DNA of 64,000 nucleotides from positions 1 through 64,000 of the forward strand of contig NZ_JAEMQX010000004.1 in assembly GCF_016463645.1 (NCBI RefSeq). The letters run 5' to 3'. This document shows, in pieces, positions 35,737 to 44,108 of the stretch. Both the position numbers and the translations under genes were made by a program. Source of the stretch: Sphingopyxis sp. GTDB taxonomy: Bacteria; Pseudomonadota; Alphaproteobacteria; Sphingomonadales; Sphingomonadaceae. The notes below the pieces were generated by a model. The model did no database searches and had not been told where the DNA came from. It was given only the letters and a program-made list of their open reading frames with translations. Positions within the stretch are counted from its first letter, which is position 1. Each line of letters opens with the position of its first letter.

Positions 35737-36795
35737 TCAAATCCGGCCCAGCTTCGCGACCTTGGGACTGAAGCGCAGGTCGACCCGCCGCCCGGTCTCG
35801 ATCGATTCATAGATGGCGGAGATCAGTTCGAGGCTGCGCCGTCCCTGCATTCCGTCGACCAGCTGGGGGCCGCCGTTACGGATCACATCGACGACATGTT
35901 CGTAATATGCCTGGTGGCCGAAGCCATAGACGCTCGGCGGGTTGACCGAGTATTTCTCGATCACCTCGTCGTCATCGGCATCGGCGTCGAGGAAATTCCA
36001 TGTCTCGAGCTTGTTGACCGCGAAGCCGCCGATCACGACCGTCCCGCCCTCGCCGAGGATCGAGATCGACCCCTCGAGATCCTTGGGCCGCGTGCCGCCG
36101 GTCGCCTCGATGATGCCGAGCGCGCCGTTCGCAAAGGTCAGGATCACCGCGGCGGTATCCTCCGCCTCGATATCGACGAGCCGCGTCGCGCTCATCGCCG
36201 AAACCGAAACAACGTCGCCCATCATCCATTCGAGCAGATCGACATGGTGGCTCGCCTGGTTTGTCAGCACGCCGCCGTCGAACGCCCAGGTACCGCGCCA
36301 CGCGTCCTGGTCGTAATAGGCCTGCGGACGGCACCAGCGCACCCGCACGGTGCCCATCACGAGCTTGCCGAAGCGGCCCGCTTCCAGCGCCTCGCGCAGC
36401 TTGACGACCGGTACGTTGAACCGGTTCTGCTTGACCACGAACAGCTTGACGCCGGCCTTGTCGCACGCGGCGATCATGCGGTCCGCATCGTCCAGCGTCA
36501 GCGCCATCGGTTTTTCGACGACGATATGCTTGCCGTATGGCGCAAGGTCGATGACGTTGCGCGCGTGATTGCCGCTCTCGGTCAGAACGACGAAGGCATC
36601 GATTTCGGCCTCGCGCGCCATTTCGTGCATGTCGGTGAACCAGGGCACGCCGAACTGCTCGCCGATCGCCCGTGCTTTCGCTTCGACGACATCGCAGACG
36701 GCGGCAAGCCCGGCGTTCGCGATCTGCTGGTTACCGAGCAGTTCCGAGTGCCGTTTCGCGATCCGGCCGCATCCAACCAATGCAAATTTAATCAT
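35737..36795 (-). CDS. WlbA-like Gfo/Idh/MocA nucleotide-sugar 3-dehydrogenase
   Basis: This is a 352-residue Gfo/Idh/MocA oxidoreductase. The N-terminal NAD motif is FALVGCGRIAKRH, then EKPMALTLDDADRM, VKQNRFNVPV, and WAFDGGVLTNQASHHVDLLEWMMG carrying the active-site Lys/His region. The segments ILGEGGTVVIGGFAVNKLE and SVYGFGHQAYYEHV closely follow Bordetella WlbA, which oxidises C3 of UDP-GlcNAcA. It is probably the first step of a cassette continuing with the formyltransferase and aminotransferase. No WbpA-like UDP-GlcNAc 6-dehydrogenase gene is in the window; the WecC product UDP-ManNAcA is a possible substitute substrate. GAAGG precedes the ATG. Confidence 0.8.
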   Translation of the reverse strand: MIKFALVGCGRIAKRHSELLGNQQIANAGLAAVCDVVEAKARAIGEQFGVPWFTDMHEMAREAEIDAFVVLTESGNHARNVIDLAPYGKHIVVEKPMALTLDDADRMIAACDKAGVKLFVVKQNRFNVPVVKLREALEAGRFGKLVMGTVRVRWCRPQAYYDQDAWRGTWAFDGGVLTNQASHHVDLLEWMMGDVVSVSAMSATRLVDIEAEDTAAVILTFANGALGIIEATGGTRPKDLEGSISILGEGGTVVIGGFAVNKLETWNFLDADADDDEVIEKYSVNPPSVYGFGHQAYYEHVVDVIRNGGPQLVDGMQGRRSLELISAIYESIETGRRVDLRFSPKVAKLGRI

Positions 36796-36865
36796 CGCTA
36801 ACCTTCAAAGAAAGAGGACCATATCGCGAACCTGAAACGGCCAGCGTCACCCGCCCGGGCTTCGA

Positions 36866-39079
36866 TCAGCGATCCTTGGCCCCTTCGGAATCCTGCCCGT
36901 AGCCATAACCATAGCCATAACCATAGCCATAGCCGGCCTGGCGGGTCTTGAGCTTGGTCAGGATCAGGCCGAACACATGGGCGTGGACAGCGTGCAGACG
37001 TCCGAGCGATGCCTTGATGCCACGAACCGCGACGCCCTCGGCCTCGGCGACGAAGATGCAGCCCTCGACCGACCGCGCCAGCAAGGGTGCGTCGGCAAGG
37101 CCCAGAATCGGCGGAGAGTCGATGATGACATGATCATATTGCTTGAGCACGTCCTCGACGAGGAGGAGCATGCGGTCGCTGCTGAGCAGTTCGGCGGCGC
37201 TCGGCGGCATCGGTCCCGCGGGCATCAGGGTAAGCCCCTTTGAATCGACCGGAACCACAAGCTGGCGCCAGTCGTTCTCGCCGGCCAGGAAATTGCTGAG
37301 ACCGGCCTTGTTCGGCTTGTCAACGAACTGGTGCATCGACGGCGAACGCATGTCGGCGTCGATCAGCAGCACATTCTTGCCCGTCCGGCCCAGCACGGTC
37401 GCGAGGGCGAAGCTGGTCGTGCTCTTCCCTTCGGCCGGCCGCGTGCTCGTCACCATCAGCGACTTGGGCACGCCATGATCGGTCGAAAAGGCCAGGTTGG
37501 ACCGGATGCTGAGATAGGCTTCGGACAATGGCGACTTCGCATCGCGCAAAAGATCGAGCGCGAAGCCGTCCTCGGCGTCGGGAATGCTGCCGAGCAGCGG
37601 CACCTGCAGCAAGCGGTTGACCTGGCTCGGGTCGCGCAATCCTTCGTCGATCTGGTCGAGCGCGATCGTCGCCACCGCCGCGAGGGCAAGGCCCGCCAGT
37701 AGCGCGAGCGCGAGGTTCAGGATGAGGCGCGGCGAGGATGGCTTGTCGGGGACCCCGGCCGTGTCGACGATCGAGATATTGTTCGCGCCGACACCGGCGA
37801 CGCCGATTTCCTTGTAGCGCTGGAGCAGGCCATCATACAGTTCGCGGTTCGTATCAACTTCGCGCTGCACGATATTGTACTGGATATTGTCGCGCTGCTG
37901 TTGATTCATGCGCCCCTTGAGCTGTTCGACGCGAGCGCGCAGCTCATCCTCGCGGATCGAAGCTTCGTCATACTCCGCCGACCGGCTCGACAGCACGCGC
38001 CCTTCCTCGCGCTTGATGCTCGCATCGAGCGCGCGGATCTGTTCCGACAGGGCCTTCGCAGGGGGATAATCGGGCTCGAATTGCACGAGCATCTTGGCAT
38101 ATTCGCCCGCGATCTCGGCACGCTGCTGACGAATCTGGTTAATCGCCATATTGTCGAGGGCATCGCTGCTGACGCCGCGGCTGCGCGCCTTGCTCTCCGC
38201 TGCGATACGATCCGCGGTCGCCTTTGCGAGCGCCTCGTTGAGCGCTTCGAGGTCGCTCGATACCAGCGTACGGTCAATTTCGGTCCGGCCGTCGAGACTC
38301 TTGCTCTTGCCGAGCGCGACGATCCCCTTCTTTGCGGCGTAGCTGACCAGTTCGCGCTCCGAGCTTTCGAGACGGAGGCGAAGGTCGGCCAAGCGTCCTT
38401 CAAGGAAGGTACGGGCATCGGCAGTCGAGGCGAAGCGGCGATCCATGCTCTGCACGATGAACTGCTGCGTCCATGCGTTGGCGATTTCGGACGACAGTTC
38501 GGGCGATGCGCTCGAATAGCTGACGTCGACCAGCGACGACCCGCGAATCGGCGACACCGCAATATGTTCAAGGAGCGTGTCGACGGTCAGCTTTTCGCGC
38601 TTCTGGCGCGCTGCGGCGCTCAACTGCCGGCCCGAGTTGCCCGAAAAGAGCAGGCTGTCGTCCGGATCGACGCCATGCGCGGCAAAGAAGGCATCATTCG
38701 ACGCGAGCCGCATTTTCCGCGACACCCGCTCGGCCAGTGATCGCGCCGTCAGCAGCGAATATTGCGTCTGGTAGAACTCGATATCGCGGCCGGCATCTGC
38801 CGATTCCAGCCCTTCCACATTGGTGATCTTCTTCTGGTCGCGGCTGATCTCGATCCGCGACGTCGCGGTATATTGCGGCGTGGCGAGCAGGGTCGCCACC
38901 AGCCCCAGCGCGAGCACGGCAACGACGATGCCCGCGATGACCCACTTCCACCGCAGCACAACCTGCCAATATTGAAGCAGGATCGGCGGCGCCAGATTGA
39001 ACTGCTCGCCGGCCGCGTCTCCCGGGTTGTCGCCGGTCACTGCCGACCGGTCCGCCTTCGAATTCATTGATTGCAACAT
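36866..39079 (-). CDS. wzc: Wzc-like polysaccharide co-polymerase/tyrosine autokinase
   Basis: This inner membrane protein of 737 residues couples polysaccharide polymerisation and export. The N-terminal Wzz domain is framed by two membrane helices (WVIAGIVVAVLALGLVATLL and LALALLAGLALAAVATIAL), with a long coiled-coil periplasmic region between. The cytoplasmic BY-kinase domain has Walker A TRPAEGKSTTSF near residue 550, Walker A' LLIDADMRSP and Walker B VIIDSPPILG. The C-terminal tail is GYGYGYGYGYGYG, a regular cluster of six Tyr as autophosphorylation sites. The start MLQSMNSKAD (39079) has AGGGA upstream; ATG 39067 is possible. Neighbouring genes encode a TPR-like protein, an O-antigen ligase-like protein and Wza upstream, and sugar enzymes downstream. 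Confidence 0.92.
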   Translation of the reverse strand: MLQSMNSKADRSAVTGDNPGDAAGEQFNLAPPILLQYWQVVLRWKWVIAGIVVAVLALGLVATLLATPQYTATSRIEISRDQKKITNVEGLESADAGRDIEFYQTQYSLLTARSLAERVSRKMRLASNDAFFAAHGVDPDDSLLFSGNSGRQLSAAARQKREKLTVDTLLEHIAVSPIRGSSLVDVSYSSASPELSSEIANAWTQQFIVQSMDRRFASTADARTFLEGRLADLRLRLESSERELVSYAAKKGIVALGKSKSLDGRTEIDRTLVSSDLEALNEALAKATADRIAAESKARSRGVSSDALDNMAINQIRQQRAEIAGEYAKMLVQFEPDYPPAKALSEQIRALDASIKREEGRVLSSRSAEYDEASIREDELRARVEQLKGRMNQQQRDNIQYNIVQREVDTNRELYDGLLQRYKEIGVAGVGANNISIVDTAGVPDKPSSPRLILNLALALLAGLALAAVATIALDQIDEGLRDPSQVNRLLQVPLLGSIPDAEDGFALDLLRDAKSPLSEAYLSIRSNLAFSTDHGVPKSLMVTSTRPAEGKSTTSFALATVLGRTGKNVLLIDADMRSPSMHQFVDKPNKAGLSNFLAGENDWRQLVVPVDSKGLTLMPAGPMPPSAAELLSSDRMLLLVEDVLKQYDHVIIDSPPILGLADAPLLARSVEGCIFVAEAEGVAVRGIKASLGRLHAVHAHVFGLILTKLKTRQAGYGYGYGYGYGYGQDSEGAKDR
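36899..36934 (-). repeat. 12-bp tandem repeat encoding the (Gly-Tyr)6 tail of Wzc
   Basis: Three copies of a 12-bp unit, with alternating GGC/GGT and TAT/TAC codons, encode the six-Tyr tail of the kinase. The perfect periodicity suggests it can expand or contract by slippage in steps of four residues without a frameshift. Confidence 0.9.
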
Positions 39080-39298
39080 TCTGTTCCCTGCCTCGAAGGC
39101 CAATATTCTGCAGGATGGCCAAGAAGGATCACCCGCCATCCGAAGCCGCGACGATGCGCCCGACAGCGCCCATGTTTGGCGGCTCAGCTAGCTGATAACC
39201 AATTTCATTGCCACTCTTTTCCTTGTCCGGCCGGCGCATCCCCAAAATATCGACAACACGCTGCACGAACCACTAAGCCACGACAATTACTCTGTTTT

Positions 39299-40621
39299 CT
39301 ACGTGTCCGGTCTTTGCGCCGCCTTGTCGACAACGCGCTCCCCGGACCGAGGAGAAGCGCGCGCGCCCGACCGCGCGAGCGCGACGTCCGACAGCACCGC
39401 CTCCATGCCCGTCTGGCCGCGACCGCCTGTTGCGACGATTTCGAGAAGTTGCACCGGACAGCCCTGCCCCACATTCCATTCCGCACTACCGCTCGCCATG
39501 ACGCCGTCGAGACGCCACAGGGTCGAGACTTTCGGCTGAATGCATCGCAGATGCCATCCTATCGCCCCGCCCTCACCTCGGTCGAGGGGGGCCAGCCTGA
39601 ACGAGAAGCGATATCGCCCGGGTGAAAGGAGGAGCAGCTTGCGCGCCACCGGCCGCGACGTTTCGGGGTTCGCGTAGATCGTCATCGTCGCCGCTTTCGC
39701 GTCGACCTGGCCCGACGCGCCGACCTCGGCATCGTTGAGCAATTGCCATCCCGCCGGGCCAAGCCCCTTCGTCTGGTCCAGCGTTTCGAGGCCGACGCCG
39801 GTCAGCGCAGCCGTGCCGCCGGGCGCCGGACGCAGCAGCCGGGCTATCTGGGTATATTGCTGCCGGTCGTTGAGCGCCGAAACGACATTGGCGCGCAACG
39901 CGCGCGCGGTAGCGGGATCGGGCGAACCGCCGGTTTCGAGCATCAGATCGACAAGAGCCGTCAGATCCTTGCCCTGATCCTTGGAAAAATTGACGAAGTC
40001 GGTCGTCCATTGCTCGCCGTCGCGCATATAGGGCCTGAGCGCGGTACGAACCTCCGGAAGCTCGATCGCCTTCAACAGCCGGGGAAACAATATTTGCGGC
40101 GCGATCGAGCTGGTTCGCAGCGCGAGATCATAATGAACCAGTGCTGTTTTGAGGTCGTCGCGACGCGCCGCTTCCTCGATCAGGAACACATGCGTCAGCG
40201 CGTCGCGGCGCGTCAATGCCGCCGCCTTGTGAACCAGCTTGCTCGCCCGGTCTTCATCGCCGTCCATCGCCGCCGAAATCGCGAGCAGCCGGACGGCCTT
40301 CGGGTTGAGCGGCGCGCTACGGAGCGACGCCCGCGCCGTGTTGGCCAGCACCTTCGCCGGAATCTTTTTCCCCGACAGCAATGCGATATCGGCCTTGTTC
40401 GCCAGCGCATTGCCTTCCGAGGGAACGAAGGCCAGCGCCCGGTCGGGCGCCTTCGATCGCGCAATGCCCGAAACCGCTAGCGCGAAAGCGAACCAGGCCC
40501 CGATCAGGCCCAGGACTGCAATCACCGCATATTTCGCAAGCGCCGCGCCGCTGAGCTGAATGCGCGGCGCTTCGGGTGCAGCGCTGCGCCGGCTCTTTCG
40601 CCTTTTGAAACCAAGCGCCAT
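39299..40621 (-). CDS. Membrane-anchored TPR-like protein of the polysaccharide operon
   Basis: This 440-residue protein has a basic N-terminus (FKRRKSRRS), one membrane helix (YAVIAVLGLIGAWFAFALAV) and a periplasmic helical region resembling degenerate tetratricopeptide repeats (NPKAVRLLAISAAMDGDEDRA, RDDLKTALVHYDLALR). The C-terminal domain has beta character, with LLLSPGRYRFSFRLAPL and two Cys, CIQPKV and GCPVQL, possibly disulfide-bonded. I recognise no named family. It begins 1 bp after the ligase-like stop, with AGGGG 9 nt upstream of the ATG at 40621; ATG 40630 is also possible. A role alongside Wzc and the polymerase in chain-length control or assembly is inferred from position. Confidence 0.45.
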   Translation of the reverse strand: MALGFKRRKSRRSAAPEAPRIQLSGAALAKYAVIAVLGLIGAWFAFALAVSGIARSKAPDRALAFVPSEGNALANKADIALLSGKKIPAKVLANTARASLRSAPLNPKAVRLLAISAAMDGDEDRASKLVHKAAALTRRDALTHVFLIEEAARRDDLKTALVHYDLALRTSSIAPQILFPRLLKAIELPEVRTALRPYMRDGEQWTTDFVNFSKDQGKDLTALVDLMLETGGSPDPATARALRANVVSALNDRQQYTQIARLLRPAPGGTAALTGVGLETLDQTKGLGPAGWQLLNDAEVGASGQVDAKAATMTIYANPETSRPVARKLLLLSPGRYRFSFRLAPLDRGEGGAIGWHLRCIQPKVSTLWRLDGVMASGSAEWNVGQGCPVQLLEIVATGGRGQTGMEAVLSDVALARSGARASPRSGERVVDKAAQRPDT

Positions 40622-40622
40622 G

Positions 40623-42023
40623 TCATGCATCCCCTGCGGATTTGTTGCGCCCGCCCTGATCGGGCCCCGCGAGCCAGATCAGGAATATGGCCGCGACACA
40701 CATCATGCTGGGAATCCGCGCCGGATAATCGGGAATGCTCGCCAGTCCGAGCATGACGATCAGCACGGTAGCCAGCCGCGCAAACTGCGTCGCGCGCCCG
40801 GTTCCCGCTCCCTTGCTCCAGACGTGGACCGAACGGCGGAGGAACGCCACGAGCGCGACCGCCAGCAGCAGAAGCCCGGGCAAGCCATAGGTGACGGCTA
40901 TTTCCAGCCAGTCGTTGTGCGCCCGGTTCACATAAGCGAGCTTCAATATCCGCGCCGGCTCGAGAATCTGGAACGCCTCGACAAAAGATCCGGACCCCGA
41001 TCCGAACGGGAAGTAGCGCCAGACCAGATCGGCCGAAACCTGCCAGAAATCGCTTCGTGATCCGTCGGCCGCATTCGGCCTGAGCAGGCGATCGAGCGCC
41101 TCCGCGCGCGAGAAGACAATGAACAGGATCGCCAGCGAGGCAAGGCCCACGACCGCGAGGACGGGAAGCAGGGTGATCTGGAACTTGCGGCCGCCGCGGC
41201 GCACCGTCAGCCCCTCGGGCGGGCGCCGGTAAAGCAGCGCGGCCGATGCCAGCCCGACAAGCGCGAAAATCAGCCCGGAGCGCGAGCCGCTGACGAGTAT
41301 CAGCGGAATCAGCACGGCCGCGACAGCGACCGCCAGAACCCGCCGCCCCCTCTGGCGATCGGCCGTGCCGTCGGGGTTCGCAGCGAACACGGCGAGCATC
41401 GGAAACAGCATCGTCAGCAGCACCGCGGAATGGTTGCGGTTGGCAAAGAAGCCGACCGCGGAACCATGGTTGGTCAGCCGGTAAAGATAGAGCGGTCCTT
41501 GAGATCCGCCGATCACCTGAAGCAAGCCAAGGATACCCGAAGCGACGCCGAGGCCGATCACCACCAGCAGCAGCGCATAGCGCTCCTGCCGGCGCAACTG
41601 CACGCCGAGCAGGATCACCGCGAGCGGCGCGAAAAGCGCGCTCAGCGCATGCCATCCGTTCATCGGCGTAAGCGTCAGCGGACGCCAGATATCGCCGAGC
41701 CCGGCCAGCCGGTCGGTCGCGGCGACGTCCGCCCGCCCGGGCAGCGACTGCCAGATGCCGGGCGGCAGCGGAATGAGGTGAAGCAGGTTGAGACCGATTA
41801 TCGCGGCCGCGAGCGCCAGCAGCCAGCGCCGCCCCTCGAAATGCTCGCGGCGCAGCGTCGCCAGCGCGACCGCGCACATCAGAACCGAAGCCGGCCGCAG
41901 AATGACCAACGAGGATACATCGACCCGCGACGACCCGCCGGTCAGAAAGACGAGTATCAGAAAGCCCGTCAGGAGCCAGAATTGAAGCGTCCAGGACTCG
42001 CGCGAATGAGAGGAAGGCTGCAA
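40623..42023 (-). CDS. O-antigen ligase/Wzy-family membrane protein
   Basis: This 466-residue polytopic protein has about twelve helices and the Wzy_C/O-antigen ligase domain (PF04932 type): the signature GFFANRNHSAVLLTMLFPML in the centre, SGSRSGLIFALVGLASA, and a large periplasmic loop with YFPFGSGSGSFVEAF and YVNRAHNDWLEIAVTYG, whose Arg/His residues are typical of this family. It either polymerises repeat units or ligates chains to an acceptor. Its position between the wza and wzc genes, rather than among the glycosyltransferase genes, is common in exopolysaccharide operons of sphingomonads. A second candidate polymerase is at 29359-30711. Confidence 0.8.
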   Translation of the reverse strand: MQPSSHSRESWTLQFWLLTGFLILVFLTGGSSRVDVSSLVILRPASVLMCAVALATLRREHFEGRRWLLALAAAIIGLNLLHLIPLPPGIWQSLPGRADVAATDRLAGLGDIWRPLTLTPMNGWHALSALFAPLAVILLGVQLRRQERYALLLVVIGLGVASGILGLLQVIGGSQGPLYLYRLTNHGSAVGFFANRNHSAVLLTMLFPMLAVFAANPDGTADRQRGRRVLAVAVAAVLIPLILVSGSRSGLIFALVGLASAALLYRRPPEGLTVRRGGRKFQITLLPVLAVVGLASLAILFIVFSRAEALDRLLRPNAADGSRSDFWQVSADLVWRYFPFGSGSGSFVEAFQILEPARILKLAYVNRAHNDWLEIAVTYGLPGLLLLAVALVAFLRRSVHVWSKGAGTGRATQFARLATVLIVMLGLASIPDYPARIPSMMCVAAIFLIWLAGPDQGGRNKSAGDA

Positions 42024-42131
42024 GCGGTGTATCCGTTCGATAACAAGCGGCCGGCGCGGCGCCGAACCGGAATCACAGTATTGCCCGTCCCCTCCGGCTC
42101 TACGCCGTCAGGAGCGGCGGCGCCCCCGCCA

Positions 42132-42875
42132 TCAATTCTGGAAAGCCACGATGATCGGCGTGGTCAGCAACGGAATGATCTGGATGAAATCGCGGAACAG
42201 ACGGCGAGCGGCGGAATCGCCGATCACGATCCGGTCGTCTGCAAACACCGCGGGGTCGGCATAATTGCCCCGCCGTATCGCACTCAGGTCATACAGGGCG
42301 GCATATTTCTGGCCGTTCACCGTACGGAAAATCACGACTTCGCGCTGCCGCGCATTTTCGGTCGTTCCTTCGGCGCTGGCTACCGCCTCGATCAGCGTCA
42401 TGTCGGGCGTAACCGGATAACGGCCCGGCTTCGTCACCTGACCGTCGAGGGTCAGTTTCGCACTCTCGACCTCGATCAGATTCACCGACACCTGCGGATT
42501 GCGGAAATAATTCGCGCGCAGACGGGCTTCCAGCTGGTCTTCGAGTTCTTCGATCGACAGGCCGTTCGCATTGACGACGCCGGCGACCGGTGCCGACAGG
42601 CGCCCGCTCTTGTCGATCCGCACCCGATCGACGCTCGCATCCTCGCTTCCGAAAACCTTGATCGAAAGCAGGTCGTCGGCACCGAGCCGGAACGGCATGA
42701 GCTGGCCGGATGCGTCGCGAACGACGGGCTCGGGCAGTTCGCTGACGACTTCCATCTTGCCGCCGGCATTTCCAACCGCGGGCTTGCCGCCGCAGGCCGA
42801 AACTGCCGTGAGCGTGGCGGCGACCAAAATCATGCGAAAAGCCTTAGCCGCGGCCCATGTCGAAATCGGCTTCAT
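42132..42875 (-). CDS. wza: Wza-like polysaccharide export lipoprotein
   Basis: This outer membrane export channel component of 247 residues has a lipoprotein signal ending in the lipobox TAVSAC (Cys at about residue 28), then the Poly_export domain (FRLGADDLLSIKVFGSEDAS, SGRLSAPVAGVVNANGLSIEEL) and one SLBB domain (LTLDGQVTKPGRYPVTPDMTLIEAVASA). The C-terminus IIPLLTTPIIVAF is hydrophobic and may form the membrane helix of the pore. It is shorter than E. coli Wza (379 residues), as in exopolysaccharide systems with a single SLBB domain. The start MKPIST was chosen for its signal peptide. About 180 bp separate it from the phosphatase gene, enough for its own promoter. Confidence 0.9.
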   Translation of the reverse strand: MKPISTWAAAKAFRMILVAATLTAVSACGGKPAVGNAGGKMEVVSELPEPVVRDASGQLMPFRLGADDLLSIKVFGSEDASVDRVRIDKSGRLSAPVAGVVNANGLSIEELEDQLEARLRANYFRNPQVSVNLIEVESAKLTLDGQVTKPGRYPVTPDMTLIEAVASAEGTTENARQREVVIFRTVNGQKYAALYDLSAIRRGNYADPAVFADDRIVIGDSAARRLFRDFIQIIPLLTTPIIVAFQN

Positions 42876-43055
42876 GAGGTGACTGCTCTTCTCTCTGATT
42901 CCAGATAATAATGTCATGAGCGGCTTTGCCAGAGAATATCCGGCACCGAACGACGAATGCTGTCCACTAGCCTGCGCGGCCTTCGGGTCAAGCCGTTATT
43001 GAGCGCGAGCGGCCAAAAACACCGCTTGCCGGTCGATCCGAACGTCGATGTCACA

Positions 43056-43829
43056 CTATACTTTTTGCTGAACCTGTACGAACCACTGATCGGCCTCGCT
43101 CAATCCGATCGCGGTCAACTTGCCGGTGGCGTAGGCGCCCGTATCGATACCGATTCGATTGCCCCGGTTCTCGACGTCCTCGCTGATCGTGTGCCCGTGC
43201 ACGACCGTTCGGCCATGTTCGAATTCGCTCGCCAGGAAATCCTCGCGAATCCAGCGAAGGTCGCTGGTCTTTTGGCGATCGAGCGCGACCCCGGGGCGCA
43301 CTCCCGCGTGGACGAAGACATAATCGCCATATTCGACCATATCCTCGCCGCGCCCCAGGAAATCGATATGCGACTGCGGAACCCGTCCCGGGAATATTGC
43401 CGCGAGTTCCTCAAAGCTGGTCGCATCGTACAGCACATCGTCGCGCAAATAGCTGCGCACCGTCGCGTCGCCGCCGATGCGGATGAAATAGCGAAGCGCG
43501 CGAACCTCGCCGGCGAGCGCCGCCAGCATGCATTCCTCGTGATTGCCGATCAGATGGTGCACGCGGTCGAACCGCTCGCGCAGGCCGATCGCGCGGTCGA
43601 CGACCTTGTCCGAATCGGGGCCACGATCGACGAGGTCGCCGAGGAGTATCAATATGCAGCTCGCGTGCGGACGCCGGGCCCGATCGGCGTCGATTTCGTC
43701 GAGCAACGCGGCGAACAGATCATCGCGGCCGTGAATATCGCCGATGGCGTATATCAGCAGGCCCTCGGGAACGCGGCGCGAAACCGGCGGCGTGGGCTGC
43801 TTTTTGGCAAAACGCGAAAAGAAACTCAT
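43056..43829 (-). CDS. PPP-family metallophosphoesterase (serine/threonine phosphatase-like)
   Basis: This is a calcineurin-like phosphoesterase of 257 residues with all PPP signature motifs: GDIHGR (residues 30-35), GDLVDRGPDS (64-73) and GNHE (95-98), then VFVHAGVRPG and TVVHGHT supplying the remaining metal-binding His. It resembles bacterial protein phosphatases of the PrpA/ApaH type. It is upstream of wza on the same strand. No low-molecular-weight or PHP-type tyrosine phosphatase (Wzb/CpsB) is visible in the locus, so it is a candidate for reversing Wzc phosphorylation, but diadenosine tetraphosphate hydrolysis is equally possible on motif alone. Confidence 0.88.
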   Translation of the reverse strand: MSFFSRFAKKQPTPPVSRRVPEGLLIYAIGDIHGRDDLFAALLDEIDADRARRPHASCILILLGDLVDRGPDSDKVVDRAIGLRERFDRVHHLIGNHEECMLAALAGEVRALRYFIRIGGDATVRSYLRDDVLYDATSFEELAAIFPGRVPQSHIDFLGRGEDMVEYGDYVFVHAGVRPGVALDRQKTSDLRWIREDFLASEFEHGRTVVHGHTISEDVENRGNRIGIDTGAYATGKLTAIGLSEADQWFVQVQQKV

Positions 43830-44108
43830 GATCCGATCAAAATCCCTGTCATGCCGGTTCGATCCGGCAGACGTCGTAAAAGGCGCCGGCCCATAGCAAT
43901 CACGGCTCGCCTATGCCACACTTTCCGCCCCTTCCCGCCACCCCTTCCTGCAGGTTCGGCCTTGCCCGGAGCTGAACGATTCGGCACGATGATCGACGCC
44001 GCGCGCATAGTTAAAGCTATTACAACGGTTTCGCGCTATCCGAAGGAACAAGTTCGGCACCCTTGGGGCGCGCCGACAGGTAAACCGACAAGACAGGGCG
44101 AGATCCGC

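Noticed and set aside
36899-36934. Short tandem repeat as a possible CRISPR array
   Set aside because: Units are 12 bp, contiguous, in frame and coding for Gly-Tyr; no spacers exist.
39184-39195. 12-bp perfect palindrome TCAGCTAGCTGA between the TPR-like gene and wzc
   Set aside because: About fifteen 12-bp palindromes are expected by chance in 64 kb, and it does not extend further or overlap promoter-like boxes.
42876-43055. TTGACC-N16-TAGTGG as the wza promoter (minus strand)
   Set aside because: The -35 box is good but the -10 box is poor; I could not choose between it and a TATTAT without a -35 box closer to the gene, so neither is listed.
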